NCBI RefSeq assembly: GCF_016587435.1
Contig: NZ_BNJJ01000029.1
Coordinates: forward strand, 37,475 to 101,474
Length of the DNA stretch: 64,000 nucleotides
DNA from: Dictyobacter formicarum
Lineage (GTDB): Bacteria; Chloroflexota; Ktedonobacteria; Ktedonobacterales; Ktedonobacteraceae
Direction of reading: 5' to 3'
Shown: in pieces, positions 27,555 to 35,926 of the stretch
How the letters are laid out: every line of letters starts with the position of its first letter
Position numbering within the stretch: the stretch's first letter is position 1
Notes under the pieces: generated by a model
What the model was told of the DNA's origin: nothing
The model's input: only the letters and a program-made list of their open reading frames with translations
Database searches by the model: none
Position numbers and translations under genes: made by a program

Positions 27555-28057
27555 AATCTTTGTGAGCGCCGAAGGCGCGAAGCGTCATAGCCTCAGCTTG
27601 ATTCCGCAGGCACAAAACGTATGTATTTCAAAGATGTTGCCTGGCAAAAATTCCACTTTTTGCTAGGAGAGCTTTCTCATCTATTCACGCGTAATTTGCA
27701 GGAATGCGTCACATGGCAGTATATTCTTGTTGCTGAGTAGTGCATTCTTGCCAGTATAACCTGGGTAGCCTGGTAGCAATATATAAGAAGTTTTTTTCTA
27801 CAGTATCCCCCAAATAGGGGACTGTGTTAACGTGTGTCAACAGGTTCGTTGAGATAGGTAATTCGGAATACTATTTATGATGCATGATGTGGATAGCCGA
27901 ATGCCGAGGAAAATAGGTAGCGGGGGGACTATATATACTGATCTGGCGTCCTCCGAATGTACCTGGATCTGACGTTCTTTTGGAGAAAAGATAGAAGAAT
28001 GTAGTCTAAAACTTCCTCTGGCATGTGAGGAGGAGCGGAGGAGACTATTATTTTTGT

Positions 28058-28086
28058 TTGACAGTGATAGAGGCAATATTTAGATG
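28058..28086 (+). promoter_or_regulatory. Possible promoter of the second PBP gene
   Basis: Perfect TTGACA (28058-28063), 17-nt spacer, TAGATG (28081-28086). The -10 match is weak. Confidence 0.4.
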
Positions 28087-28139
28087 TATCTATCTATTGC
28101 AGGCAGAGACTATCGACTGTACTAACACAAGGATGATGT

Positions 28140-31049
28140 ATGAGTGATAATTGGAACCCAAATTCAGATGCAAATCAATCTTCAGAGAACAATCGCCCGC
28201 CTAAAACCGGTGGCCTTTTAAGTAACTTTAAAGCACAACAATCTGGTCGAGATGTATCTAAATCACAGCCGTTGCCTGGAGCGAATTCTGCCTCGTCGCC
28301 AGCCGGACCTCAGCGGAACAATTCGTCTTTGTTGCGTGGGGGATATCAGCAATACTCTCCCTCTGCACAGGGTGGACAACCTGTTCCGCCTCAGGCTGGT
28401 CAGGGTATGCAGCAAAAGCCACAGTCGCCACAGGCCTATAATGCAGCGAATCAGCAAGGGCTGCCTGCCCCAGGTCCTCAACCGGGACAGCAATATCCGC
28501 GGCAGCCTCAGGCTCAGCCGATGACTGCGCAACAGCGCCATCGCATGTTATCTAACGCTGTCGATATGATGCGGCGCTGGTCCGGTAAAATGGCCGCGGT
28601 AGCCGGTCACCAGGTGCAGCCACCCGCTCCTTATATGGATCACTATCGTCCACCTTCCACGCCAGCTGTCGAGATGTCTCCATCGTCGGCATCGCGCCCC
28701 TGGAAACGGTCGCGTACCTTGCGTATCAATCAGCAGATCCGCCAGCGGCGTATGAAGATGCACCAGGGTGGCCCTAAACGTGTGCTGGTGATCGCACTGC
28801 TAAGCTTGCTGGGGTTGGTGGTGATGGCTGCCTTTGGCAGTAGCGCGTATGGCTACGGCTATTATATGCAGCAGCAGCCGCGTATGGAAGAATATGCCAA
28901 TCAGCATATTGACCAGAATACGCGTATCTATGATCGCAATGGCGTCTTGCTGTACGAGGCGTATGATAATACGTCCTCAGTCTACAGTGGTCGCCGCGTC
29001 ACCGTGCGCTATGAAGATGTGCCGCTGGTAATGCAGAATGCCATGACTTCCATTGAGGATAAGACCTTCTGGACCAATTCAGGTATAGATCCGCTGGCGA
29101 TTGTGCGCGCTGGTACCAGTAGCTATGGTGGTGCCAGTACCCTGACCCAGCAGGTGATCAAAAACCTGACCAGGAATAACGCTCCCACGTATCAGCGTAA
29201 GTTGACCGAGGCGGCCATGGCCATTGGTCTGACGCAACAGTATTCCAAGTCCAAGATCATGGAGATGTACTTCAACGTAGCACCTTTTGGTGCGCAGACC
29301 TATGGTGTTGAGGTGGCGACGGAAGATTATTTTGGCTTGAAACCAAGCTGTAAAGTGGATCAGGTGTGTGTGCCAGGTATTTCTAAACTGGACTACGACA
29401 CCAAGACCAAGAAGCATGATCCGATCCTGGCCCTGGCTCGTGCCTCGTTCCTGGCTGGCCAGCCTAATGCTCCCAGTGCCACTGATCCTACCCTGGGAAC
29501 TGACAATAAGCAGAGAGCTCTGGATCGTCAGAAGCTGGTGCTGAACGCCATGATTAATCAGGGCATGACCATCGATGGCAAGCCAGATAGCCCACGTATC
29601 ACCGAGGCAGACGCCAAGAAGGCGGAAGACCTGATGGCGAAGCAGACATTTACGCCATATAAGCATTTTATGCTGGCTCCCCACTTTGTAGAGTATGTAA
29701 TTGGGCAGATGGCGCAGGCTCTGGGGGGTGGTAACGCCGGTGCCCATGCCTTCCTGACCGGTGGCTATAATATACGCACCTCGATTGACATCAACCTGGT
29801 TAATTATATCCAGAATGAGGTCACGCGCCACATCTATCAACCGGATGTGCAAAAGGTTACTGGTGCTTATGTAACGCTGAGTGAGAATAACAACGTGCAT
29901 GACGCTGCAGTAGTGGTCATGGACTCTAAGACTGGCGAGATCCTGGGCATGAATGGTAGCGCGGACTTTAATTCCCAAGACCCCAGGGTCAATGGGCAGT
30001 ATAACGTGGCTATCCATGCTCGCCCGCCCGGTTCAACCTTTAAACCTTTCGACTATGCAACCGCTTTCCAGATGGGCTGGAATCCCGGTATCATGATTCA
30101 TGATGGCGAAACCATCTTTCCGACTCACAATAATGTTGGTCAAATGATACCGACAACGAAGGAAGATGTCCTGGCTATGTCGGATAAAGGGGTCTTCTAT
30201 GCTCCAACGGACTATGGACAGCTCTGGAATAATGCGGACTACAGCGTGCGTAAGTCGACGGCTGGTTCTCTAAACATTGCAGCCATTAAAACTATGCAGT
30301 TTGCTGGTGGTAATGCCGTTTTGAATACGATGCAGCGCCTGGGTATCAACGATCAGGTCAATGATGGCCTGGCCTGGGCCATCGGTGCTAGAGATATCAC
30401 GCCGCTGCAGATGGCCAATGCCTATCAGACTTTTGCCAATAATGGCGTGCGTGTCCAGCCACAGAGCATCCTGGATGTCTGGGATAATCTTGGCCATAAC
30501 CTGTTTCACTATAATCTGGAAAAGCCAGTTTCAGGCCGTGTTTTTAGTCCCCAGGTCTCTTACCTGATGACCTCGGTCTTGATTGATGAGCCGGATCGCC
30601 TGGTAGAATTCTCTGGCGACCATGACCTGTCTTTCACTGATAAAGATAGCAATTGTGCCGTAAATTATTATTGTGAACACCAGGTGGCGGCCAAAACCGG
30701 TACAACTGACTCCTTTAGAGATAACTGGACCGTTGGCTATACGCCGGACGTGACCGTGGCGGTCTGGGTGGGTAACGCTGATAACTCGCCGATGTACCAG
30801 GTCATTGGTATTACCGGTGCGGCTCCTATCTGGCACAACGTTATAGAGCGCGCCGTAGGCTACTGTAATGAAGCTATTGATGGTGTTCCCTGTGGACCCG
30901 ACTATCACTTCAGGTTCTCCCAGAACCCTACGTGGAAGTTCCCGGTTCCTACCGGAGTTACGCAAACCCCACTCTCGGCAGCGACTGGCCTGCAGGGTGG
31001 TGGTCAGATGGACTATGTAATTGATGGGCAGGCGCCATTGCAACCGTAA
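28140..31049 (+). CDS. Class A penicillin-binding protein (PBP1a type), second copy
   Basis: A 969-residue paralogue of the preceding gene with the same architecture. A cytoplasmic tail of about 220 residues is very rich in Gln, Pro and Ser and again begins with PPKTGGLLSN. One transmembrane segment follows, then GT51 with EDKTFW (Glu306) and GGASTLTQQ, and the transpeptidase with STFK (Ser632, Lys635), SLN (710) and KTGT (852). The cysteine pairs of the first copy are kept (PSCKVDQVC, DSNCAVNYYC and a C-terminal pair), although the loop between the last pair is shorter. All catalytic residues are present, so both copies should be active. The main differences lie in the cytoplasmic tail and the extreme C-terminus. 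Confidence 0.95.
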   Translation: MSDNWNPNSDANQSSENNRPPKTGGLLSNFKAQQSGRDVSKSQPLPGANSASSPAGPQRNNSSLLRGGYQQYSPSAQGGQPVPPQAGQGMQQKPQSPQAYNAANQQGLPAPGPQPGQQYPRQPQAQPMTAQQRHRMLSNAVDMMRRWSGKMAAVAGHQVQPPAPYMDHYRPPSTPAVEMSPSSASRPWKRSRTLRINQQIRQRRMKMHQGGPKRVLVIALLSLLGLVVMAAFGSSAYGYGYYMQQQPRMEEYANQHIDQNTRIYDRNGVLLYEAYDNTSSVYSGRRVTVRYEDVPLVMQNAMTSIEDKTFWTNSGIDPLAIVRAGTSSYGGASTLTQQVIKNLTRNNAPTYQRKLTEAAMAIGLTQQYSKSKIMEMYFNVAPFGAQTYGVEVATEDYFGLKPSCKVDQVCVPGISKLDYDTKTKKHDPILALARASFLAGQPNAPSATDPTLGTDNKQRALDRQKLVLNAMINQGMTIDGKPDSPRITEADAKKAEDLMAKQTFTPYKHFMLAPHFVEYVIGQMAQALGGGNAGAHAFLTGGYNIRTSIDINLVNYIQNEVTRHIYQPDVQKVTGAYVTLSENNNVHDAAVVVMDSKTGEILGMNGSADFNSQDPRVNGQYNVAIHARPPGSTFKPFDYATAFQMGWNPGIMIHDGETIFPTHNNVGQMIPTTKEDVLAMSDKGVFYAPTDYGQLWNNADYSVRKSTAGSLNIAAIKTMQFAGGNAVLNTMQRLGINDQVNDGLAWAIGARDITPLQMANAYQTFANNGVRVQPQSILDVWDNLGHNLFHYNLEKPVSGRVFSPQVSYLMTSVLIDEPDRLVEFSGDHDLSFTDKDSNCAVNYYCEHQVAAKTGTTDSFRDNWTVGYTPDVTVAVWVGNADNSPMYQVIGITGAAPIWHNVIERAVGYCNEAIDGVPCGPDYHFRFSQNPTWKFPVPTGVTQTPLSAATGLQGGGQMDYVIDGQAPLQP

Positions 31050-31122
31050 GTCAATAAGTATAGAGTTTTCATCCTGACTCAATCTGAACTTTGATAGTGT
31101 TGAAAATTTAGTTGATTGAAGG

Positions 31123-31188
31123 AATACAGAAGATTATTGGGATAGTAAAACATGCATGTTTTACTATCCCAATAATCTTCTGTATTTT
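31123..31188 (+). terminator. 64-bp perfect palindrome, probable terminator of the second PBP gene
   Basis: Thirty-two bases on each side of the centre at 31154/31155 are perfectly complementary with no unpaired base, ending in TTTT. It lies 73 bp after the stop codon. The length and absence of any loop are unusual for a terminator. Confidence 0.75.
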
Positions 31189-31370
31189 ACACTTGCTGTG
31201 ATTATTAGAAAATCTAAATATCAATAAATATATTAAATTTCTGTATCTACTTATACTAGGTAAGTTGTAAATAATAACATATATTTGAAATAATCATTAA
31301 TTATTATGGTAAAACTTATAAAGACGGATGAAACTATGGAATATCTAAAAACTTAAAGAGATTATGTGTA

Positions 31371-31400
31371 TTGACACGTATACTTATATTGCTTTATAAT
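31371..31400 (+). promoter_or_regulatory. Near-ideal sigma-70 promoter
   Basis: Perfect TTGACA (31371-31376), 18-nt spacer, perfect TATAAT (31395-31400). The expected start is near 31407, immediately before a small GAGA-AAAA-TCTC hairpin and eight T that could cause early termination. Confidence 0.7.
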
Positions 31401-31429
31401 TATTTACGAGAAAAATCTCTTTTTTTTCT

Positions 31430-31555
31430 TGCCCTCTTGATGCATTTAATGATTTAAATTAGCAGAAACTAATAGGATAATTATTGCAATCTTATGATCT
31501 CTTTAAAAAAGAGTTATATTGAAATATTGCAATGATGGTAGTTTCCTTGAGGGCA
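31430..31555 (+). ncRNA. Candidate structured leader RNA
   Basis: Outer stem TGCCCTC (31430-31436) with GAGGGCA (31549-31555). Inside are hairpin ATTAG/CTAAT (31458-31473) and a long arm made of two self-complementary ATTGCAAT copies (31483-31490, 31526-31533) enclosing CTCTTT-AAA-AAAGAG (31499-31513). The three-way layout sits between a strong promoter and a peptide start codon. It does not match any riboswitch I can name; AT-rich DNA can form such stems by chance. Confidence 0.4.
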
Positions 31556-31589
31556 TTAAACGTAGACTTTTATCAGGAAGGAATCTGAT

Positions 31590-31721
31590 ATGAGAAAGTT
31601 GTTTTATATAACCGCTGCATTTTTATTTGGATGTACAGTACTATTTGGTTTTAATGTATCAGGTGCTCATGCAAGCGCGCAAACAACACATTCTGTTTAT
31701 AGTATTTCCTCTGCTGCCTGA
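31590..31721 (+). CDS. Small secreted peptide (43 residues)
   Basis: A 43-codon reading frame beginning MRKLFYITAAFLFGC, with a basic start, a hydrophobic core of about 18 residues and a signal-peptidase-like AHA site near residue 28. Cleavage would release a mature peptide of about 15 residues rich in Ser and Thr (SAQTTHSVYSISSAA). AGGAAGG lies about 9 nt before the ATG, a near-ideal promoter stands 190 bp upstream, and a hairpin follows the stop. These features suggest a true small gene, perhaps a secreted signal peptide. The alternative is the broken N-terminus of a larger secreted protein; the other frames downstream give no recognisable continuation. Confidence 0.5.
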   Translation: MRKLFYITAAFLFGCTVLFGFNVSGAHASAQTTHSVYSISSAA

Positions 31722-31727
31722 ATGTAC

Positions 31728-31750
31728 AATACAAAAATGTTGTATTTGTT
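31728..31750 (+). terminator. Possible terminator of the peptide gene
   Basis: Seven perfect pairs (AATACAA 31728-31734 with TTGTATT 31740-31746), five-base loop and a short T-rich tail. The stem is AT-rich and weak. Confidence 0.4.
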
Positions 31751-32206
31751 TCCTCTATCCATTGCCACTTGACCAAATTGTTTGTTACTCCCTTGTAAGT
31801 CTCATTAGGTGATCCACCTTTTTGATGTTTGCTCAATCATTCTGACTCAAGACTGTGAGTTATTTTCTAATTTCCGCTCTTTTTGTTTCCCTTCAAAAGC
31901 TTGAGGTAAGATATCATTTTTATTTGTGCGGCTTATTGTGTTGGAGAGAAGCTTCCTCATAACTTCTGCGCACTATGTTTTGGGATCTTACTGCGCGCCC
32001 ACTTATAAGCTGTGCCTCTTGTGTTCGCTTGTAGAGTTTTCTGGCTTTCCATTTGCTGTTTTACGGTAAATGGTAAGAAGGGCGTAATCTGTAAGTCATA
32101 AACGTGTCTCTGACATATTCGCCTCATATCTCACTAAGAAGACCAACAGTCTTTTTCCACGCCTTGCTTAAGAATTGGAATGTCGTATGGTCGCTTGTAT
32201 GGAGAC

Positions 32207-32236
32207 TTGACAATCAACCCTTGAGAGTGCTATTCT
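32207..32236 (+). promoter_or_regulatory. hrcA promoter
   Basis: TTGACA (32207-32212), 18-nt spacer and TATTCT (32231-32236). The predicted start at about 32243 falls inside the CIRCE-like element, the usual geometry for HrcA repression. An extra half-site GAGAGTGCTA (32223-32232) overlaps the -10. Confidence 0.65.
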
Positions 32237-32239
32237 GTA

Positions 32240-32266
32240 CTTGCAGTCTCCAAGTGAGAGTGCTAG
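32240..32266 (+). promoter_or_regulatory. CIRCE-like HrcA operator
   Basis: CTTGCAGTC, nine bases, GAGTGCTAG. Against the CIRCE consensus TTAGCACTC-N9-GAGTGCTAA the right half matches 8 of 9 and the left half 6 of 9, with exact spacing. HrcA is encoded 115 bp downstream, which supports autoregulation. Confidence 0.7.
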
Positions 32267-32380
32267 CAATCGTAGTTGACAGATGTTGTATCATCCGAGC
32301 ATATCCATAAATTGCCCTGCCATCGAGGGTGTGGATACTTGCCAGGGAGGTACAGCAAGACAATCGAGGGAAGCAAGTAC

Positions 32381-33484
32381 ATGACACCTCTAAGCCCACG
32401 TAAACAGCAGATTTTGCGTGCGCTGGTTGAAGAATATATTCACAACGCAACCCCTGTTGCGTCTGAGACGCTCGTACGTAAGTATGAGCTCCCTTTTAGT
32501 TCTGCCACTGTACGTCACGAGTTAGCAGGACTGGAAGAGGCGAATCTGATCAACCAGCCACATACCTCTGCTGGTCGTGTACCTACGGACCTTGGCTATC
32601 GCTACTTTGTCGAACACCTGATGCAGGAGTCGGCATTGTTGCTCGATGAGCAGCGTCTGATTCGTCATATGTTCTATCAGGTACAGGATCAGTTGGATCA
32701 ATGGGTGCGGCTCACGGCGTCAGTGATGGCGCGTTTGTTGCATAGTGCCGCGGTAATGACTCCTCCTCGTTCTAGCGAGGGGCGTTTCAAACACTTTGAG
32801 GTACTATCGGTTACCGATCTGTCGGTACACATGATACTGGTTTTGATGGATGGATCAGTTCAACAACAACGCTTGCTCTTAGAGACGCCAACGCATCAAG
32901 AAGAATTGAGCGCTATTTCTGCTCGACTCAACCCATTGTTTCAGGGCAAAAACGCCCAGGAGCTCAATGAGTTTCTTGTGACCTATGAGCCCGCTCCAGT
33001 GGAACGGATAATTTCTAATGGAATCGTTCGTATTCTGGAGCAACATGGTGAGATGGAGGGGGATGTCTTCTTTGGGGAAGATCTCGTCAATATCCTCGAC
33101 CCGACCACTGTTTCTGCCGTTGGGCTACGCTTGCCTCCCGAGGAAGAACGGGCCGAACGTATTCGCAAAATGATTGAAGAGCTTGAGCATAAGCGTCTGC
33201 AAAAAGTGATGGATGATATTGAGCAAAAGCGCATTTTACCTGTGCTGGCCTCGCATCTGCCATCGACAGATGGTGTGCAAGTGATTATTGGTGGCGAAAA
33301 CCAGTGGGATGAAATGAAAGATGTCAGCCTGGTTCTGGCTCGTTATGGGCAGCAGGGCAAGGTGGGTGGATTGTTGGGCATCATTGGCCCCACCCGTATG
33401 CAATATGGTCGTGCTATCGCCGTTGTACGCTATATGTCACAGGTTATGAATGAACTGCTGGCTGATGTTTATGGATGTGAGTAA
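32381..33484 (+). CDS. hrcA: Heat-inducible transcription repressor HrcA
   Basis: A 367-residue repressor that binds CIRCE operators and controls chaperone genes. The N-terminal winged helix is typical: PLSPRKQQILRALVEEYI, PVASETLVRKY, SATVRHELAGLEEANLI and HTSAGRVPTDLGYRYFV. The C-terminal GAF-like domain ends with the family's GGENQ...LGIIGPTRMQYGRAI pattern. The inner ATG at 32381 is used, with GAGGG 10 nt upstream; the longer frame from 32276 would run through the operator and promoter. It is the first gene of the chaperone cluster and probably represses itself, dnaK and possibly dnaJ. Confidence 0.96.
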   Translation: MTPLSPRKQQILRALVEEYIHNATPVASETLVRKYELPFSSATVRHELAGLEEANLINQPHTSAGRVPTDLGYRYFVEHLMQESALLLDEQRLIRHMFYQVQDQLDQWVRLTASVMARLLHSAAVMTPPRSSEGRFKHFEVLSVTDLSVHMILVLMDGSVQQQRLLLETPTHQEELSAISARLNPLFQGKNAQELNEFLVTYEPAPVERIISNGIVRILEQHGEMEGDVFFGEDLVNILDPTTVSAVGLRLPPEEERAERIRKMIEELEHKRLQKVMDDIEQKRILPVLASHLPSTDGVQVIIGGENQWDEMKDVSLVLARYGQQGKVGGLLGIIGPTRMQYGRAIAVVRYMSQVMNELLADVYGCE

Positions 33485-33618
33485 TACTCAGATACATATA
33501 GATTTTAGATTTTAACTTGGATTTTAGCTCTGATCTATAGATTTTAGATCTGATCTGTGCATACTAGATCTGGTCTGTGGATGCTAGATTTTGAGATTTT
33601 AGATTTTAGGAGGCAACT
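33485..33618. repeat. Short repeats between hrcA and dnaK
   Basis: A 20-bp tandem direct repeat (33546-33565 and 33566-33585, 16 of 20 identical, beginning AGATCTG) lies among six or more copies of GATTTTAG-like words. No gene is seen. The grpE gene usual at this place is missing. Confidence 0.7.
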
Positions 33619-35529
33619 GTGCCAAAGGTTATTGGAATCGATCTCGGAACAACAAACTCTTGTGTGGCTGTGATGGAAGGTGGCGAACCGGTTGTTATTC
33701 CCAACGCAGAAGGTGCACGTACCACGCCGTCTATTGTGGCTATCAATAAAAATGGCGAGCGCCTGGTTGGTGAAGTTGCAAAACGTCAGGCTATCACAAA
33801 TCCAGAGCATACCGTTTATTCGATTAAGCGCTTCATGGGTCGCAAATTTGAGGATCCAGAAGTTGATCGCGACAAACGTCTGATGCCTTATAAGGTGGTT
33901 CGCTCTGCTAATGGTGACGCCTGGGTTGAAGTACAGGGTAAGCAGTATAGCCCTCCAGAAATCTCCGCAATGATCTTGCAGAAGTTGAAAAATGACGCGG
34001 AAGCCTATCTGGGTGAGCGTGTGACACAGGCTGTAATTACTGTTCCGGCTTACTTTAACGATGCTCAGCGTCAGGCGACCAGAGATGCTGGTAAGATTGC
34101 TGGCCTGGAAGTGATGCGTATCATCAACGAGCCAACAGCTGCTTCACTGGCTTATGGCCTGGATAAGAAGAAAGACGAGCGCATCGCGGTCTATGACCTT
34201 GGTGGTGGTACCTTCGATATCTCTATTCTGGAACTGGGCGATGGCGTCTTCGAAGTGAAGAGCACCAATGGTGATACACACCTGGGTGGTGATGACTTCG
34301 ACCAGCGCATTATCACCTGGCTGGCCGATGAGTTCCGCAAGGAGCAGGGTATTGACCTGCGCCAGGACCGCATGGCTCTCCAGCGTTTGAAAGAGGCTGC
34401 TGAGAAAGCAAAGAAAGAGCTATCTAGCTCGATGCAGACCGAGGTCAACCTGCCTTTCATTACCGCCGATGCCAGTGGCCCAAAGCACCTGGCGATGACA
34501 CTGTCCCGCTCCAAATTGGAGCAGTTGGTTGAGGACCTGGTTGAGAAATCCCGCGTCCCTGTGACCAAAGCTCTTTCGGATGCCGGTGTGCGCCCTGGTG
34601 ATATCAATGAGGTGGTACTGGTTGGTGGTCAGACACGTATGCCAGCCGTGCAGACTCTGGTGCGCCGCATCTTTGATCGCGAGCCCAATCGTGGTGTAAA
34701 CCCCGACGAGGTTGTTGCCATCGGTGCCGCCATTCAGGCTGGTGTCTTGACCGGCGACGTCAAAGATGTCCTCTTGCTCGACGTTACACCTCTGTCCCTG
34801 GGTATTGAGACCCTGGGTGGTGTCTTCACCCGCTTGATTGAGCGCAACACCACCATCCCAACCCAGAAGAGCCAGGTCTTCTCGACTGCCAGCGATAGCC
34901 AGCCCAGCGTAGAAATCAATGTTCTACAGGGTGAGCGTGAGTTCGCCAAAGACAACCGTTCACTGGGTAGCTTCATTCTGGACGGTATTCCACCAGCACC
35001 ACGCGGTGTGCCACAGATCGAGGTTATCTTCGATATCGATGCCAATGGTATTGTAAACGTCTCGGCCCGCGATAAAGGCACTGGCCGTGAGCAGAAGATC
35101 ACTATTATGCCATCTAGCGGTCTGTCGAAAGATCAGATCGACAAAATGGTGCGCGACGCAGAGTCCCACTCGGCTGAAGATAAGCGCCGTAAAGAAGAGG
35201 TCGAAGAGCGTAACCTGGCTGATAGCGCGGCCTATCGCTCGGAGAAGAGCCTCTCTGAAATTGGCGATAAGATCTCGGCTGAGCAGAAGAGCGAGCTCGA
35301 AGGCAAAATCGCCGACGTACGCACCGCCCTGTCGACCGACGATGTCGAGCGCATTAAAGCTTCCCGCGAAGCTCTGGAGCAGGCATTCTTCAAAATTAGC
35401 CAGTCAATGTATGGTCAGGGTCAACCTGGTGGCGCCGGTGAGGAATATGCCGATGCCCAGCCAGGCGCTGATGAGGGCCAGCAACGCCCTAACGATGACA
35501 CCATCGAAGGCGAATACAAGGAAATGTAA
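33619..35529 (+). CDS. dnaK: Molecular chaperone DnaK (Hsp70)
   Basis: The 636-residue Hsp70 binds unfolded segments in an ATP-driven cycle with DnaJ and GrpE. The N-terminal ATPase has [17 protein letters not shown], the second signature [14 protein letters not shown] and the third [14 protein letters not shown]. The substrate-binding domain starts near residue 385 ([14 protein letters not shown]), and the C-terminus ends in the acidic GEYKEM tail. Translation starts at GTG (33619) behind a strong AGGAGG 5 nt upstream. Length and motifs are complete. It follows hrcA by 134 bp with no grpE between. Confidence 0.98.
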   Translation: MPKVIGIDLGTTNSCVAVMEGGEPVVIPNAEGARTTPSIVAINKNGERLVGEVAKRQAITNPEHTVYSIKRFMGRKFEDPEVDRDKRLMPYKVVRSANGDAWVEVQGKQYSPPEISAMILQKLKNDAEAYLGERVTQAVITVPAYFNDAQRQATRDAGKIAGLEVMRIINEPTAASLAYGLDKKKDERIAVYDLGGGTFDISILELGDGVFEVKSTNGDTHLGGDDFDQRIITWLADEFRKEQGIDLRQDRMALQRLKEAAEKAKKELSSSMQTEVNLPFITADASGPKHLAMTLSRSKLEQLVEDLVEKSRVPVTKALSDAGVRPGDINEVVLVGGQTRMPAVQTLVRRIFDREPNRGVNPDEVVAIGAAIQAGVLTGDVKDVLLLDVTPLSLGIETLGGVFTRLIERNTTIPTQKSQVFSTASDSQPSVEINVLQGEREFAKDNRSLGSFILDGIPPAPRGVPQIEVIFDIDANGIVNVSARDKGTGREQKITIMPSSGLSKDQIDKMVRDAESHSAEDKRRKEEVEERNLADSAAYRSEKSLSEIGDKISAEQKSELEGKIADVRTALSTDDVERIKASREALEQAFFKISQSMYGQGQPGGAGEEYADAQPGADEGQQRPNDDTIEGEYKEM

Positions 35530-35926
35530 TCGATTAAAGGGGGAGATAGTTGTCTGTAAGACGTTGTATCAACATCTCTATAGCGTCTCCTCTATTATGA
35601 GAGGGTAACAGATCTGTTACCCTCTCATATCCCTGTTTTTGGCTTAGGGACATGTCATTGGAAGCTACAAACTATAGTCTAAGTACTAAGCATATTCCTC
35701 CAATTACTCCTACTTGGGCTATGCATATTGCGTATCTTTCGGGCCATGAGGTATCCTTAAACATTGCCAGAATGTATGCAAAAGAATGCGAAAAGTGTTT
35801 CGCATGCCAGGTGCGTTGGCACCTGAAAAGCTGTCAATAAAGTATATTCTTATGCAGTAGAAAAGTGTTTTCATCCAGTAGCGCGGATACGTTCGCGCCC
35901 TGTTTCTAAGGGTAAAGGACCAGCAG
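35530..35926. other. Intergenic region dnaK-dnaJ
   Basis: Besides the palindrome at 35596-35629 it holds two tandem hairpins: ATGCGAAA/TTTCGCAT (35786-35805) and CAGGTGC/GCACCTG (35808-35825), about 100 nt before dnaJ. No gene is accepted here. Confidence 0.55.
35596..35640 (+). terminator. Palindromic hairpin after dnaK
   Basis: A 34-bp perfect palindrome (35596-35629) centred in AGATCT, followed after a short gap by GTTTTT. It probably ends or reduces dnaK transcription before dnaJ. Confidence 0.7.

Larger units (their letters stand above)
27406..28139. other. Intergenic region between the two PBP genes
   Basis: 734 bases without a convincing gene. It contains a 57-bp palindrome (27498-27554), a further hairpin at 27800-27824, and a possible promoter for the second copy with TTGACA at 28058-28063 and TAGATG 17 nt later. 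The second copy is therefore probably transcribed on its own. Confidence 0.55.
31050..31589. other. AT-rich spacer with palindrome, promoter and structured leader
   Basis: Holds a 64-bp perfect palindrome (31123-31186), a consensus promoter (31371-31400) and a nested set of hairpins (31430-31555) leading to the small peptide gene at 31590. No longer reading frame is seen. Confidence 0.65.
31722..32380. other. Intergenic region before hrcA
   Basis: Left 480 bases: nothing recognisable apart from the small hairpin after the peptide gene. The right end holds the hrcA promoter and a CIRCE-like operator. Confidence 0.5.

Noticed and set aside
27800..27824. Hairpin ACAGT-AT-CCCC/GGGG-ACTGT near a T run as a terminator
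   Set aside because: The T run lies on the wrong side for plus-strand termination and gives A residues on the minus strand, so only a weak hairpin remains.
31627..31836. Two overlapping 61-codon frames (both strands) at the secreted-peptide gene
   Set aside because: They lack ribosome sites and signals; the 43-codon frame at 31590 has a better start, signal peptide and promoter.
35652..35840. A 62-codon plus-strand frame between dnaK and dnaJ with four cysteines
   Set aside because: No ribosome site, no domain, and it is overlapped by two tandem hairpins; more likely non-coding leader of dnaJ.
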